Assembly (NCBI RefSeq): GCF_965363235.1
Contig: NC_134839.1
Span: forward strand, 59,549,560-59,613,559
DNA: 64,000 bases
Direction of reading: 5' to 3'
From: Mytilus galloprovincialis
Taxonomy: Eukaryota; Mollusca; Bivalvia; Mytilida; Mytilidae
In this document: piece after piece, positions 9,534-20,154 of the stretch
How positions within the stretch are numbered: the first letter of the stretch is position 1
Layout of the letters: each line of letters begins with the position of its first letter
Translations under genes and position numbers: made by a program
Notes under the pieces: model-generated
Seen by the model: only the letters and a program-made list of their open reading frames with translations
Told to the model about the DNA's origin: nothing
Databases searched by the model: none

Positions 9534-12321
9534 AGCTCACCTGGCCCGAAGGGCCAAGTGAGCTTTTCCCATCACTTTGCGTCCGGCGTCCGGCGTCCTG
9601 CGTCCGTCGTCGTCCGTCGTCGTCCTGCGTCCGTCGTCGTTAACTTTTACAAAAATCTTCTCCTCTGAAAATACTGGGCCAAATCAAACCAAACTTGGCC
9701 ACAATCATCATTGGGGTATCTAGTTTAAAAAATGTGTGGCGTGACCCGGTCAACCAACCAAGATGGCCGCCACGGCTAAAAATAGAACATAGGGGTAAAA
9801 TGCAGTTTTTGGCTTATAACTCAAAAACCAAAGCATTTAGAGCAAATCTGACATGGGGTAAAAATGTTTATCAGGTCAAGATCTATCTGCCCTGAAATTT
9901 TCAGATGAATCGGTCAATCGGTTGTTGGGTTGCTGCCCCTGAATTGGTAATTTTGAGGAAATTTTGCTGTTTTTGGTTATTATCTTGAATATTATTATAG
10001 ATAGCGATAAACTGTAAACAGCAATAATGTTCAGCAAAGTAAGATCTACAAATAAGTCGACATGACCAAAATGGTCAGTTGACCCGTTTAGGAGTTATTG
10101 CCCTTTATAGTCAATTTTTAACCATTTTTCGTTAATTAAAGTAATCTTTTACAAAAATCTTCTCCTCTGAAACTACTGGGCCAAATTAATCCAAACTTGG
10201 CCAAAATCATCTTTGGGGTATCTAGTTTAAAAAATGTGTGGCGTGACCTGGTCAACCAACCAAGATGGCCGCCACGGCTAAAAATAGAACAAAGGGGTAA
10301 AATGCAGTTTTTGGCTTATAACTCAAAAACCAAAGCATTTAGAGCAAATCTGACATGGGGTAAAAATGTTTATCAGGTCAAGATCTATCTGCCCTGAAAT
10401 TTTCAGATGAATCAGTCAATCGGTTGTTGGGTTGCTGCCCCTGAATTGGTAATTTTGAGGAAATTTTGCTGTTTTTGGTTATTATCTTGAATATTATTAT
10501 AGATAGCGATAAACTGTAAACAGCAATAATGTTCAGCAAAGTAAGATCTACAAATAAGTCGACATGACCAAAATGGTCAGTTGACCCGTTTAGGAGTTAT
10601 TGCCCTTTATAGTCAATTTTTAACCATTTTTCGTTAATTAAAGTAATCTTTTACAAAAATCTTCTCCTCTGAAACTACTGGGCCAAATTAATCCAAACTT
10701 GGCCACAATCATCTTTGGGGTATCTAGTTTAAAAAATGTGTGGCGTGACCTGGTCAACCAACCAAGATGGCCGCCACGGCTAAAAATAGAACAAAGGGGT
10801 AAAATGCAGTTTTTGGCTTATAACTCAAAAACCAAAGCATTTAGAGCAAATCTGACAGGTGGTAAAAATGTTTATCAGGTCAAGATCTATCTGCCCTGAA
10901 ATTTTCAGATGAATCAGTCAATCGGTTGTTGGGTTGCTGCCCCTGAATTGGTAATTTTGAGGAAATTTTGCTGTTTTTGGTTATTATCTTGAATATTATT
11001 ATAGATAGAGATAAACTGTAAACAGCAATAATGTTCAGCAAAGTAAGATCTACAAATAAGTCAACATGACCAAAATGGTCAGTTGACCCGTTTAGGAGTT
11101 ATTGCCCTTTATAGTCAATTTTAACCATTTTTCATAAATTAAATTAATCTTTTACAAAAATCTTCTCCTCTGAAACTACTGGGCCAAATTAATCCAAACT
11201 TGGCCACAATCATCTTTGGGGTATATAGTTTAAAAAATGTGTGGCGTGACCTGGTCAACCAACCAAGATGGCCGCCACCGCTAAAAATAGAACATAGGGG
11301 TAAAATGCAGTTTTTGGCTTATAACTCAAAAACCAAAGCATTTTGGGATAAAAATGTTTATCAGGTCAAGATCTATCTGCCCTGAAATTTTCAGATGAAT
11401 CGGTCAATCGGTTGTTGGGTTGCTGCCCCTGAATTGGTAATTTTGAGGAAATTTTGCTGTTTTTGGTTATTATCTTGAATATTATTATAGATAGAGATAA
11501 ATTGTAAACAGCAATAATGTTCAGCAAAGTAAGATCTACAAATAAGTCAACATGACCAAAATGGTCAGTTGACCCCTTTAGGAGTTATTGCCCTTTATAG
11601 TCAATCTTTAACCATTTTTCATAAATCTAAGTAATCTTTTACAAAATCTCCACTGAAACTACTAGGCCACAATCATCTTTGGGGTATCTAGTTTGAAAAA
11701 TGTGTCCGATGACCTGGCCATTCAACCAAGATGGCCGCCACGGCTAAAAATAGAACATAGGGGTAAAATGCAGTTTTTGGCTTATAACTATGAATTCAAA
11801 GCATCTAGAGCAAATCTGACAAGAAGTTAAATTGTTAATCAAGTCAATATCTATCTGCCCTGAATTTTTCAGATGAATTGGACAACTGGTTGTTGGGTTG
11901 CTGCCCTCCAATTGGTAATTTTTAAAGAAATTTTGCCGTTTTTGGTTATCTTGAATACTATTATAGATAGCGATAAACTGTAAACAGCAATAATGTTCAG
12001 CAAAGTAAGATCTACAAATAAGTCAACATGACCTAAATGGTCAATTGACCCCTTAAGGAGTTATTGCCCTTTATAGTCAATTTTTAACAATTTTCATTAA
12101 TTTGGTAAATATATGTAAATTTTTACCAAATATAGTTCTCTGTTACTAATGGGCAAAGTTCATTATAGATATAATTGTAAGAAGCAAAATCGTTCAGTAA
12201 AGTAAGAACTTCAAACACATCACCATCACCAAAATACAATTTTGTCATGAATCCATTTGTGTCCTTTGTTTAATATGCACATAGACCAAGGTGAGCGACA
12301 CAGGCTCTTTAGAGCCTCTAG
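9534..12321 (+). mobile_element. Helitron/Helentron-like non-autonomous element with internal tandem repeats
   Basis: The left end is a hairpin (AGCTCAC at 9534-9540 pairs with 9558-9564; TGGCCC pairs with GGGCCA inside it), followed by a 'cgtccgtcgtcgtcc' microsatellite. The right end has GGTGAGC (complement of the left GCTCACC), then a hairpin AGGCTCT/AGAGCCT (12302-12317), then CTAG (12318-12321) before a T. Inverted sub-terminal motif, terminal hairpin and CTAG end fit the Helitron/Helentron class, and this family is widespread in bivalves. Between the ends lie five direct repeats starting at 9645, 10147, 10649, 11150 and 11637 (periods 502, 502, 501, 487). No Rep/helicase is encoded; the recurring ~66-codon frame in each monomer is a by-product of repetition. 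The exact left end is uncertain. Confidence 0.75.
9645..12110 (+). repeat. Five tandem ~0.5-kb monomers
   Basis: Monomers begin at 'ttttacaaaaatcttctcc'. Copies 2 and 3 are nearly identical; copy 4 lacks about 15 bp ('agagcaaatctgac' region) and copy 5 is clearly more diverged. The gradient suggests recent duplication of inner copies by unequal exchange while the outermost copy aged. Confidence 0.9.
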
Positions 12322-12609
12322 TTGTCTCATGTGAGCGGCCTGATTGGGGTGGTCTCATCACGATTCACGAGTTGATTTTTTGGTCAATCACGATTCACGG
12401 AAAATTAATTTCCATGATCACGGAACATCAAAATATACACAAAAAAAAATCTGTAGAAAAACGGATCACAATAGCAAAAATGTGCCGATCACAAAGAACA
12501 AAAATATCAGGCCCCTCTCATGTGTCTTCTGACCAAAGTATGATTTTCACATGTACATATAATATAATGTAATAATGGTTTGAGTTGATAATTAAAAAAT
12601 TGAAAACAA

Positions 12610-12832
12610 CACGTTTAATAATTTCATGTGTCTGAAGCACTTTTCTGGATTTACCTTAATCATTGAGGAACGCTCAAAGCCAAACATTTGAAATCTAAGG
12701 AATGTACAAGTACTGATACAGTTGAAGAGCTATATGACAAAAGTACCTAAAACAAATAGCTCAATTCATCTAAGGACAACTTTGCCTGAGGGAGTTGAAA
12801 CCATTAATTACTTTCAACATACAATGTATATA
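12610..12832 (+). repeat. Mussel interspersed repeat fragment
   Basis: The blocks 'gaggaacgctcaaagcc', 'gttgaagagctatatgac' and 'aactttgcctgagggagtt' match in order the repeat at 44040-44160. It lies immediately before the zinc-finger exon's splice acceptor, so it is probably intronic. Confidence 0.6.
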
Positions 12833-12840
12833 TTTATATA

Positions 12841-12852
12841 TCTTTTTAACAG
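12841..12852 (+). promoter_or_regulatory. Probable splice acceptor of zinc-finger exon
   Basis: Pyrimidine tract ending in AG ('tctttttaacag') just before 'ataaagaaATG'. It decides the start codon of the zinc-finger gene and implies at least one 5' untranslated exon further left, possibly beyond the Helitron-like element. Confidence 0.65.
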
Positions 12853-12860
12853 ATAAAGAA

Positions 12861-15800
12861 ATGAGTGAAGAAAATTGTTTTAAACCTACATACACAGAAC
12901 AAAGGGAGATTGAATGTCAAACAGAATTAGTAGATGCACATTATGATGAAGAAGAAGATGATGATAATGACGATGATGGGTTGTATGGTCTGCTTAAACT
13001 GCCACAAGACAATGATGACAGTGATAAATACCCGTCAGTACAAGTTATCTCTAACCTTAACAAGGAACAGTTAACAAAAATGGAAAGCTTGAAGAAAAAT
13101 GACTTCACTATAAATTCAAAGAACTTATTGCGTTGGACTAAGGTCATTACCCCGAGTAAATTTGCGGAGCAACCAGCAGAAGAAGCAAGCTGGGAAATTT
13201 TATCTAAAAATTACTCCAAAAAGGTCATTCATTCTGCCGGGAAACATAAGAAAGTGATAACAAAGAAAGCTAAAACAGCTAGCAAACACTTACAAAAACA
13301 AAATATTTCACTATTCAATAATTTACATGCCAATGATATAAAGATACAAGAAGAAGGAATGTTTATTGCTGAACCAATGGTTGCATTAAATTATCAAACT
13401 ACTCAAATACCTACTCAATATTTGGACAATCAAAATACTCAGGCATTTAATGTTCAAAATATTATTTCATCAGAATCCATTTTGGAACAAAACAATTCAT
13501 TTCAAACCACACCTATCCAAAACAAACAGTTTAGTGAAGAACACATTAATCAAGTTGTAATACCATTTGAAGAAAACACTGTTACACTAGGAGAACAATG
13601 CATTGAAGAGGAAAATAAACTTTACCAAACAGTTCCCTTTCAACATGAAACCATTACAGGAGTTGGAATATCCCAACAGCATATGAAACAAGAAAACAAC
13701 TCTCATGTTATGAAAAACATTCATACTAATGTGCAAAATAATCAGAATACAGAAACATACCCAAAGCAACAACAACCATCATTAAATCTTGAAAAACTTA
13801 TTGAGACCCTTAGGAATCATGGTAAAGGTATAAATACACTAGATCACTTACTGTCAAATGAAGAAGGGGAAATAAAAGTTAATGGTGCACCGCTAAAATT
13901 TATTCTTGTAGAGCAATCATCAGAAGATTCAAATTTACCTAACACAATCGAGATTTCTGCTCCATCAACTGAACATGATACAACTGGAAATATAAAGTAT
14001 TTTGTTCATTCAAGCATAAAAGCAGACAACATTTCAGACATTGCTTCCAAGACAAATTCTAACAATATGAAAGCGGAAAGTGATGCTGATATAGGGTTTT
14101 TAGAAGAGGTTCCAGATGAGAATCATTTATTGAAGAAAAATTTAATATATAGTAGTGTGGACAAAAATAAACTGAAAGCAGATGAGTATCATGAAATGCT
14201 GAAAGCTGCAAACAAGATATTGCGAACAAAAGTCAGCGATGATAAAAACATGACCGACAAAGAGAGAAAATACAAATGTGACGTATGCACAGCATCATTT
14301 AAGAAGAGTTGTAACTTATCAGCTCATAAACGCATCCATAGCAACGATAGAAGATTTTCCTGTCACATATGTAGTCAGAAGTTCTATGTTGGAACTAAAC
14401 TAAGATCCCATATGAGAATTCACACAAATACTAAGCCTTTTGTATGTAATATTTGTAAGAAAGCATTTCGTGAAAAATCTGTATTGAAAAATCATATCTT
14501 GACTCACACTGGAAAGAAAGAGTTTGAATGTTCTATCTGTAAGAAGAAGTTTTTCCGTAAAAGTAAATTGGATATACATATGAGAATTCATAGTGATAAT
14601 AAGCCCTATAAATGTGAACACTGTAACAGATCATTTGCTGTCATTTACTATTACAGAAAACACGTAAAAAAACATGCGGTAAAGAAAGAATTTGAGTGTC
14701 ATATTTGTAAGAAGGGCTTTCATTTAAAAGAAAATTATAACTGTCATCTTTTATCACACGATAAATCAAAAAGAAAACGGTGTGAGAAATGCTTGAAAAC
14801 ATTCATAAAAGACTCACTATTAAAGAACCACAACTGTTTAGGCATGCCTGTAAAGTCTGCAATGAGTCAGTTCCTCTGTGGTCAATGTAGTAGGAGCTTT
14901 AGTAGCAAATCACAACTCTTGATTCATCTCAAAGAACATCGAGGTGAAGACGTCTTTTATTGTAAGATTTGCAATAAACCATTCCTTCATGAATACTTAC
15001 TTAAACGTCACAAGGTTGTCCACAGTGATAAAAAACCTTACAAATGTAGAGTTTGTAAAGTTGAATTCAGTTGGATATCCAGTTTGCGTACACATATCAT
15101 GACAAAACATAAGGACAAGATCATGGAACAAGAAAAAGAAAAGAAAAACGATGGTGAAAAAGATCTGCATCTGGACATAGAAAGAATAGAAGTTGAAACT
15201 GAGTTAATGGAAGTGAAACCAGATACCCACTTGGATAGTCAGATATCTTCTCAAACAGAAAATGTATGTGCTGTATGCAATCAATGCAATTTAACAGAAG
15301 AATCCTTAAGAGAACACTATAGAACACATAACCTAGATTGGACACCATCCACTAAATATAATACGGAAAAATTACGACAATTTCATCAGAATGATAAGTT
15401 TGAGATGAAAAAAGTGGCTTCATTTCAGTGTGACAGATGTAAAAAACTGTTACCTGAAACTGAAAAAGAATCCCATTCCTTGGTTCATGCTAGATATCCC
15501 TTTACTTGTGGTTTTTGTTTCATGAATTTTGAACAGGAACACTATTTACTGAAACATTTAGAAATACACAAAGGAGATAAGCCACACAGATGTAATTTAT
15601 GTGGAGAGAAATTTGCAACATTGCAGCAATTATCAACCCACAGAAAAAATCATGAGGAGGAAGAAATTAAACCCATCAAGTGTGATGAATGTGGAAAAAG
15701 ATTCCGTAATAATTATAGTTTGAATTTACACAGGCATATCCATACCAACGAGAAACCATATAAATGTGATGAATGTACAGAGGCCTTCTCCAGAAATGAT

Positions 15801-16802
15801 TATCTCAAAAGACATAAGGCAAGATTACATTCCGGGCAAGTCTTCCAATGCAACTGTTGCCCAAAAACATTTAACGAAAAATATGAGTTGACCAGACACA
15901 TTCAGTCCTCTCACGTTAAAGACAAACCACATGTTTGTACAGAATGTGATAAGAAATTTGCTTTTCAGTATGAGTTAAAGAAACATTTGGAAACTCACAA
16001 CAAAAATCTACCTTTTAAATGTAATGAATGTCCTAATGCGTATGAAAAAAAGAAACAGTTGAACAGGCACTTCAAAAATAAACACCCTCATAATGAAAAA
16101 CAATTGGTCATGATTAATAAACTTATTTTATATACTGAGACTGAAAATGAGAATTTTGGTGAGCATATAGAAGAAGAAATAGTGGAATTTACACCAATAC
16201 AATCATACAAGCATGAAATGATAAATACTTTTGAAACTGACATTAAATCAGAAACATCAACCAATCAGATTAAAGATTTAGGCAGAATTATTCAACAGAG
16301 CACACAAAGTGAAAATGTGAAACAAAGTGATTCTGAATTGAATGTAAGTCAATCTGCTATGCAAACACAAAGTAATTCTCCATGTTTGACTATCATCAGG
16401 ACTGTTGATGATGAAGTGATTACGAATGATGTAGATAAAGAACCTGGAGAAATTGTTGTTGGTTCAATCAATCAGTCTGTACAGGAAAACTCAAATAATG
16501 AACATGAAATGTATATGACTGTAGACCAAAGCACAGTAGAAACAAAAATAGAACTTCCATTAGAAGTGTATAGTGACATGAACAATAGTGAAACTCCTTT
16601 TCAATACCTTGACCCTAAATCTGGGACTCTTTACCAAGTATCATCTGAAGTATCAAACACTTATGAAGTTGTTGTTGGAACTGAAGATAGTGAAGTTGTT
16701 AGTAAGGATACAATATCTGACTTAACAGAAATTGACAAAACTGATGAAAAAGAACATAGTTATGTTAAAGTGTCTAATGTATTCATTCCATCTACCAAGT
16801 AG
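12861..16802 (+). CDS. C2H2 multi-zinc-finger protein (1313 aa)
   Basis: Probable nuclear DNA-binding transcription regulator. About 18 canonical C2H2 fingers plus one degenerate one occupy residues ~471-1075, in two clusters: fingers 1-10 (471-~755) and 11-19 (~810-1075), separated by an acidic, Lys/Glu-rich spacer. Examples are YKCDVC...H..H and FECSIC...H..H; a TGKK linker joins fingers 3 and 4. Finger 7 ends HNC instead of H-x3-H. The N-terminal 470 residues are Gln/Asn-rich and begin with an acidic run (EEEDDDNDDDG); the C-terminal ~240 residues are acidic and Ser/Thr-rich. There is no KRAB, SCAN, BTB or ZAD domain. I start at ATG 12861 because 'tctttttaacag' (to 12852) is a strong splice acceptor 8 nt upstream; the in-frame ATG at 12795 would translate this intron end. 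Upstream non-coding exons are not visible. The stop TAG is at 16800-16802; a weak ATTAAA follows at about 16863. The orthologue is unknown. Confidence 0.93.
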   Translation: MSEENCFKPTYTEQREIECQTELVDAHYDEEEDDDNDDDGLYGLLKLPQDNDDSDKYPSVQVISNLNKEQLTKMESLKKNDFTINSKNLLRWTKVITPSKFAEQPAEEASWEILSKNYSKKVIHSAGKHKKVITKKAKTASKHLQKQNISLFNNLHANDIKIQEEGMFIAEPMVALNYQTTQIPTQYLDNQNTQAFNVQNIISSESILEQNNSFQTTPIQNKQFSEEHINQVVIPFEENTVTLGEQCIEEENKLYQTVPFQHETITGVGISQQHMKQENNSHVMKNIHTNVQNNQNTETYPKQQQPSLNLEKLIETLRNHGKGINTLDHLLSNEEGEIKVNGAPLKFILVEQSSEDSNLPNTIEISAPSTEHDTTGNIKYFVHSSIKADNISDIASKTNSNNMKAESDADIGFLEEVPDENHLLKKNLIYSSVDKNKLKADEYHEMLKAANKILRTKVSDDKNMTDKERKYKCDVCTASFKKSCNLSAHKRIHSNDRRFSCHICSQKFYVGTKLRSHMRIHTNTKPFVCNICKKAFREKSVLKNHILTHTGKKEFECSICKKKFFRKSKLDIHMRIHSDNKPYKCEHCNRSFAVIYYYRKHVKKHAVKKEFECHICKKGFHLKENYNCHLLSHDKSKRKRCEKCLKTFIKDSLLKNHNCLGMPVKSAMSQFLCGQCSRSFSSKSQLLIHLKEHRGEDVFYCKICNKPFLHEYLLKRHKVVHSDKKPYKCRVCKVEFSWISSLRTHIMTKHKDKIMEQEKEKKNDGEKDLHLDIERIEVETELMEVKPDTHLDSQISSQTENVCAVCNQCNLTEESLREHYRTHNLDWTPSTKYNTEKLRQFHQNDKFEMKKVASFQCDRCKKLLPETEKESHSLVHARYPFTCGFCFMNFEQEHYLLKHLEIHKGDKPHRCNLCGEKFATLQQLSTHRKNHEEEEIKPIKCDECGKRFRNNYSLNLHRHIHTNEKPYKCDECTEAFSRNDYLKRHKARLHSGQVFQCNCCPKTFNEKYELTRHIQSSHVKDKPHVCTECDKKFAFQYELKKHLETHNKNLPFKCNECPNAYEKKKQLNRHFKNKHPHNEKQLVMINKLILYTETENENFGEHIEEEIVEFTPIQSYKHEMINTFETDIKSETSTNQIKDLGRIIQQSTQSENVKQSDSELNVSQSAMQTQSNSPCLTIIRTVDDEVITNDVDKEPGEIVVGSINQSVQENSNNEHEMYMTVDQSTVETKIELPLEVYSDMNNSETPFQYLDPKSGTLYQVSSEVSNTYEVVVGTEDSEVVSKDTISDLTEIDKTDEKEHSYVKVSNVFIPSTK

Positions 16803-16984
16803 GAAAACTCTAGTTATAAACTGATTAGTTATTTTAATGAATGAAGTTAGTATATTTTCATTTATTAAAATACTATTGTTATTGGATTGCTCTTTCAAAT
16901 ATTGTTGGGTAAAAAAAAAAAGTGAGGTGCTGTTTAATGATTGCCAATGAGATAACCAATGAGATAACTAATCACCAGAAATCA

Positions 16985-17520
16985 ATGAAGGAGATTGTTG
17001 TAGAGCCTGCAGCTTTTGCCGCAGAAAGCCTGACATAGGGAGTAATTCGGCGACGGCAGCTTCTACAGCCGTGTAAGCTTACTTCTTTAAAGCTTTATAT
17101 AATAGAAGATGGAAGATGCTTCATACTTTGTATATAGATGCCTCGTGTTACGAAGTTTCTGTCAGTTGCATGTCCAATTTACTTGACCTTATTTTCATGG
17201 TTCAGTGACTACTTAATAAAAAGGTCGATTTTATATTATGTTGAATTCTCTCTTATTATAAGTAATGTGATAACTTTATTTGGTATGTGCATACCTTGCA
17301 AGGTCATCATGCGCGTCAGACAGTTTTCACTTAACCTCATGTCATGGATCAGTGAACAAGGTTAAGTTTTGGTGGTCAAGTCCATATCTCTGATACTATA
17401 AGCAATAGGTCTAGTAAATTCAGTGTATGGAAGTACTGTAAGGTGTACATGTCCAACTGGCAGGTGTCATCTGACCTTGATCTCATTTTCATGGTTCAGT
17501 GGTCAAAGTTAAGTTTTTAT
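16985..17520 (+). repeat. Bivalve repeat 'tcattttcatggttcagtg', forward copy
   Basis: It begins with 'gtagagcctgcagc' and contains 'gaagatgcttcatactttgt', 'accttgcaaggtcatcatg' and two 'cattttcatggttcagtg' blocks. The same family lies in reverse orientation at 62640-63600. Non-coding, though it carries a 75-codon frame that is repeat-derived. Confidence 0.75.
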
Positions 17521-17524
17521 ACGA

Positions 17525-17995
17525 CCGCAAAAAAGTTTTGTGTTCGTATAATGGTATGATGTCGTTGTCTGCGTCGTCCGAATACTTATTTGGTGTCCTG
17601 ACAATAACTTAACTTAAAATAATAATTTTTTCTAGTCCCCATGGACAATGACTTGTTGTAGTTTACAGTCAATAACTTGTGTTTAAGTGTATAAATCTCT
17701 CTGAAATTATACCACAAGTTTCCATATTACAATGGTATGGTTACGGGGGTTATGGCTCAAATCAGTTAGCAATTAGGGGCAAAAAAAGGGGGTAAAACAA
17801 GGGGTTTTCTGGTTAAAGGAAACATTAGACAAGTTAAAAGCAGTGTTAGGGAGTTAAGCCAATTCCATTTAAAGAATACTGTTATATATATGTTTTATTA
17901 CCTCCCTTACAATGCTTGAAAATTATGTATTAAGAAATGATGATTGTCCATAGACGATTAGCTGTAAATTTATTTTTAGAAATTATCGTTCTCAG
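17525..17995 (+). repeat. Dispersed repeat 'ttcgtataatg', copy 2
   Basis: Same block order as 6375-6960: 'gttcgtataatggtatgatgt', 'gacaataactt', 'accacaagtttccata', 'attacctcccttacaatgc', 'attagctgtaaattta'. It abuts the preceding repeat directly. Confidence 0.65.
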
Positions 17996-18918
17996 ATATT
18001 TTCCACTTTAATAGTAGCTGCTTTGTAGGAATAATATACTGAAGCAGTTTCCATCTGAAAATTTTAAACTTATTTTCCATTAAAATTTTAAATATAAAAT
18101 CGTATACAAATGACATATGTGGTACGTACTGATCATTTTCACTAGATTTTATCTTAAAATGTGCATTCGGAATATACTATAGTATCGTATTTGTCATATA
18201 CAGCAAGCATTTAGTAAAGCAATGTAAATCAACAGGATTTGTAATGAAAATTTCGGTGACTTTAAGATAAAATAAAAATGATTGTACTGTAAAATAACAC
18301 CAACGTACGGTAGCAGAATGCGGCCATGAAAGAAAAAAAAATTATGTTGTTCCCTCAAGATACTATGTCCCAACGTAAAAAGAATGCAAAACGAAAAAAA
18401 AAAAAAGCACTTTAGTTTATTTCAAAAAGTAAAAAACAGAATAACAAAAAGTAATTAAAACAATTAACAAATCACATAAAAGATCGGTTAGATCTCGGCT
18501 ACTTTTGAAAATAATAAGTTGTAAATTGAAAACAAAAACTTACAATAACAATTTGTGACTGCGGGTGGTCATTGCACATATTAAGATGACCCCTTCTGAA
18601 AAAGGTTACCTAAAGGTATAGATGTAGGCGGAAATGACGGTACTGAATAGTTTTGGAAAATGTCTTATGTGCCATACTTATACTGACACGCACTACAAAA
18701 AATATGAACATAGTTGATGGTCCAACTGTACTTTTTCATTTTTCATGTATAAATGTAACTCTATAGAAAGCTGTATATGGTTAAAAAAAAGAAAAGATGG
18801 ACAGTTAAAATATTATGCATTTTAACTGTCAAGAAGCTGCTCCAGAATGTGCAAATATCTGCGTTTGTCAAGCTATTAAGTGTAAATCAAAGCAGAAAGC
18901 AATGAAAGGATTACTTAC
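17996..18918. other. Non-coding, nothing firmly recognised
   Basis: AT-rich sequence with A-runs. If the minus-strand signal-peptide exon at 18919-18979 is real, its downstream exon should lie here; I found short spliceable frames but none with a recognisable mature peptide. Confidence 0.4.
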
Positions 18919-18979
18919 GATAGTCTGCGGTCACAATGGCACAAATAACAAGATAGAAAAAAATATCTATAGTAGACAT
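18919..18979 (-). CDS. Candidate first exon of a small secreted peptide
   Basis: Reading the minus strand from ATG at 18979 gives 20 residues, MSTIDIFFYLVICAIVTADY, a plausible signal peptide with a hydrophobic core and small residues before a likely cleavage site. One further base is followed by GTAAGT, a consensus splice donor at 18918-18913. Without splicing the frame stops two codons later. Many bivalve secreted peptides have a signal-peptide exon of this size, but no second exon could be fixed and chance is quite possible. A conflicting 88-codon frame on the plus strand (18815-19081) has no recognised domain. Confidence 0.22.
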
Positions 18980-19889
18980 TGTCGTCTGCTGAACGGCAAA
19001 GCAAGAAATGTCCTGCTATATAATGTTATTGTGAATATAATCAATAAATATAATCCAACAAAAACGATGATTGCTTTATAATATTTGGTTTTTCGGATGA
19101 TAATATACGACCACCTGGGCTCTACAATAATAAAGCTTTCAGTGGCCGTGTGTTACCTTTCCTCGTCAGTTTTAATCTAGCGGCGTACTACAGTACATGA
19201 TATATAAGGCATGGAGATGTTATTGTTACAGATCAGCTCAATTATATGTGTAATTCTTTATAAAAGAAAACGTACAAAAATATCAAGGTTATTCTTTTTA
19301 TTAAATGAATGTTTAATCAAACAAACAAAAAATCAGCAGATTGTGACACAAATTCGAGCCTAGCTATCAATCCTTATAAAATGCATTCATATTCGTAAAT
19401 GAATACAAGGTATGTTAAGTATCTAATTTGGCACAAATTAATAGATTTATTTAAGACCTTGATAATATGTAACATGAAGCTGTGAATACAAGAAAACATT
19501 CTTGATTTTCAAAATCTATTCATTATATGTTTCAGGAAATATTAAATTGCAATTTATGAACTAGAAAGTTGTCGCGACTAAAATGTTGATGAGAATGTCA
19601 TGAAGAATATTTTTGGTATATAGACCTACATGTATGTTATTATATAACCATGCAAGAACTCATACATTCTGTTTTATGTACTGGTACCCGGTATGTTTAC
19701 CATGTTGCACCAGTAGGACTGTCTTAAAAGGCCAAACTGAAAAAAAGATACCAAGCAGGCTATTGATAACCATCTGTCGGTAGAAATACAAACAACCTAT
19801 TCAAAGAAAAAATGAAAGAAGTCGTGTTCAGCATGAGTTGAAACTTGTGAAAGCACATGTTCACCTTAATATAGAAACAAGTCATCCTC
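18980..19889. other. Non-coding, nothing recognised
   Basis: AT-rich intergenic sequence. A short CG-containing patch at about 19085-19210 stands out slightly in composition but has no open frame of note. Confidence 0.4.
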
Positions 19890-20080
19890 GTTTTTGTTGA
19901 GCCTGCGACTAACAGCAATAGTAGGCGAGACACTGGGTTCTGTGGAACCTTTATTTTTTTTTTATATCCACGTTATTTAAAGCAATACGATTGTCTTTCA
20001 TTGCTTACACCCACTTCATTTTAACTTTGGTGGATAGCTATCTCATTGGCAATTATACCACACATTTGTTTTTAATTTTT
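19890..20080 (+). repeat. Bivalve repeat fragments left of the tandem array
   Basis: It contains 'ttgagcctgcgacta', 'aggcgagacactgggttctg' and then 'tagctatctcattggcaatt', the complement of the repeat seen at 8630. A related fragment, 'ggaaccctgtgtctcgcc', lies in reverse at 34515-34560. Confidence 0.55.
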
Positions 20081-20154
20081 ATGTTACCTTCTTGAGTGCC
20101 TGGAGAGAAATTCTGGTTCGTTTTAAGAGAAAAACTTTTCGCTCATCTGCCCCA

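Noticed and set aside
9695..11385. Four similar ~66-codon frames in a row as a gene family
   Set aside because: They are the same frame in each ~502-bp non-coding monomer; they lack start/stop conservation beyond that and have no domain.
12795..12860. ATG at 12795 as start of the zinc-finger protein (22 extra residues)
   Set aside because: It would translate a pyrimidine-rich splice acceptor (ending at 12852) as hydrophobic residues; ATG 12861 follows the acceptor and begins a compositionally normal acidic N-terminus.
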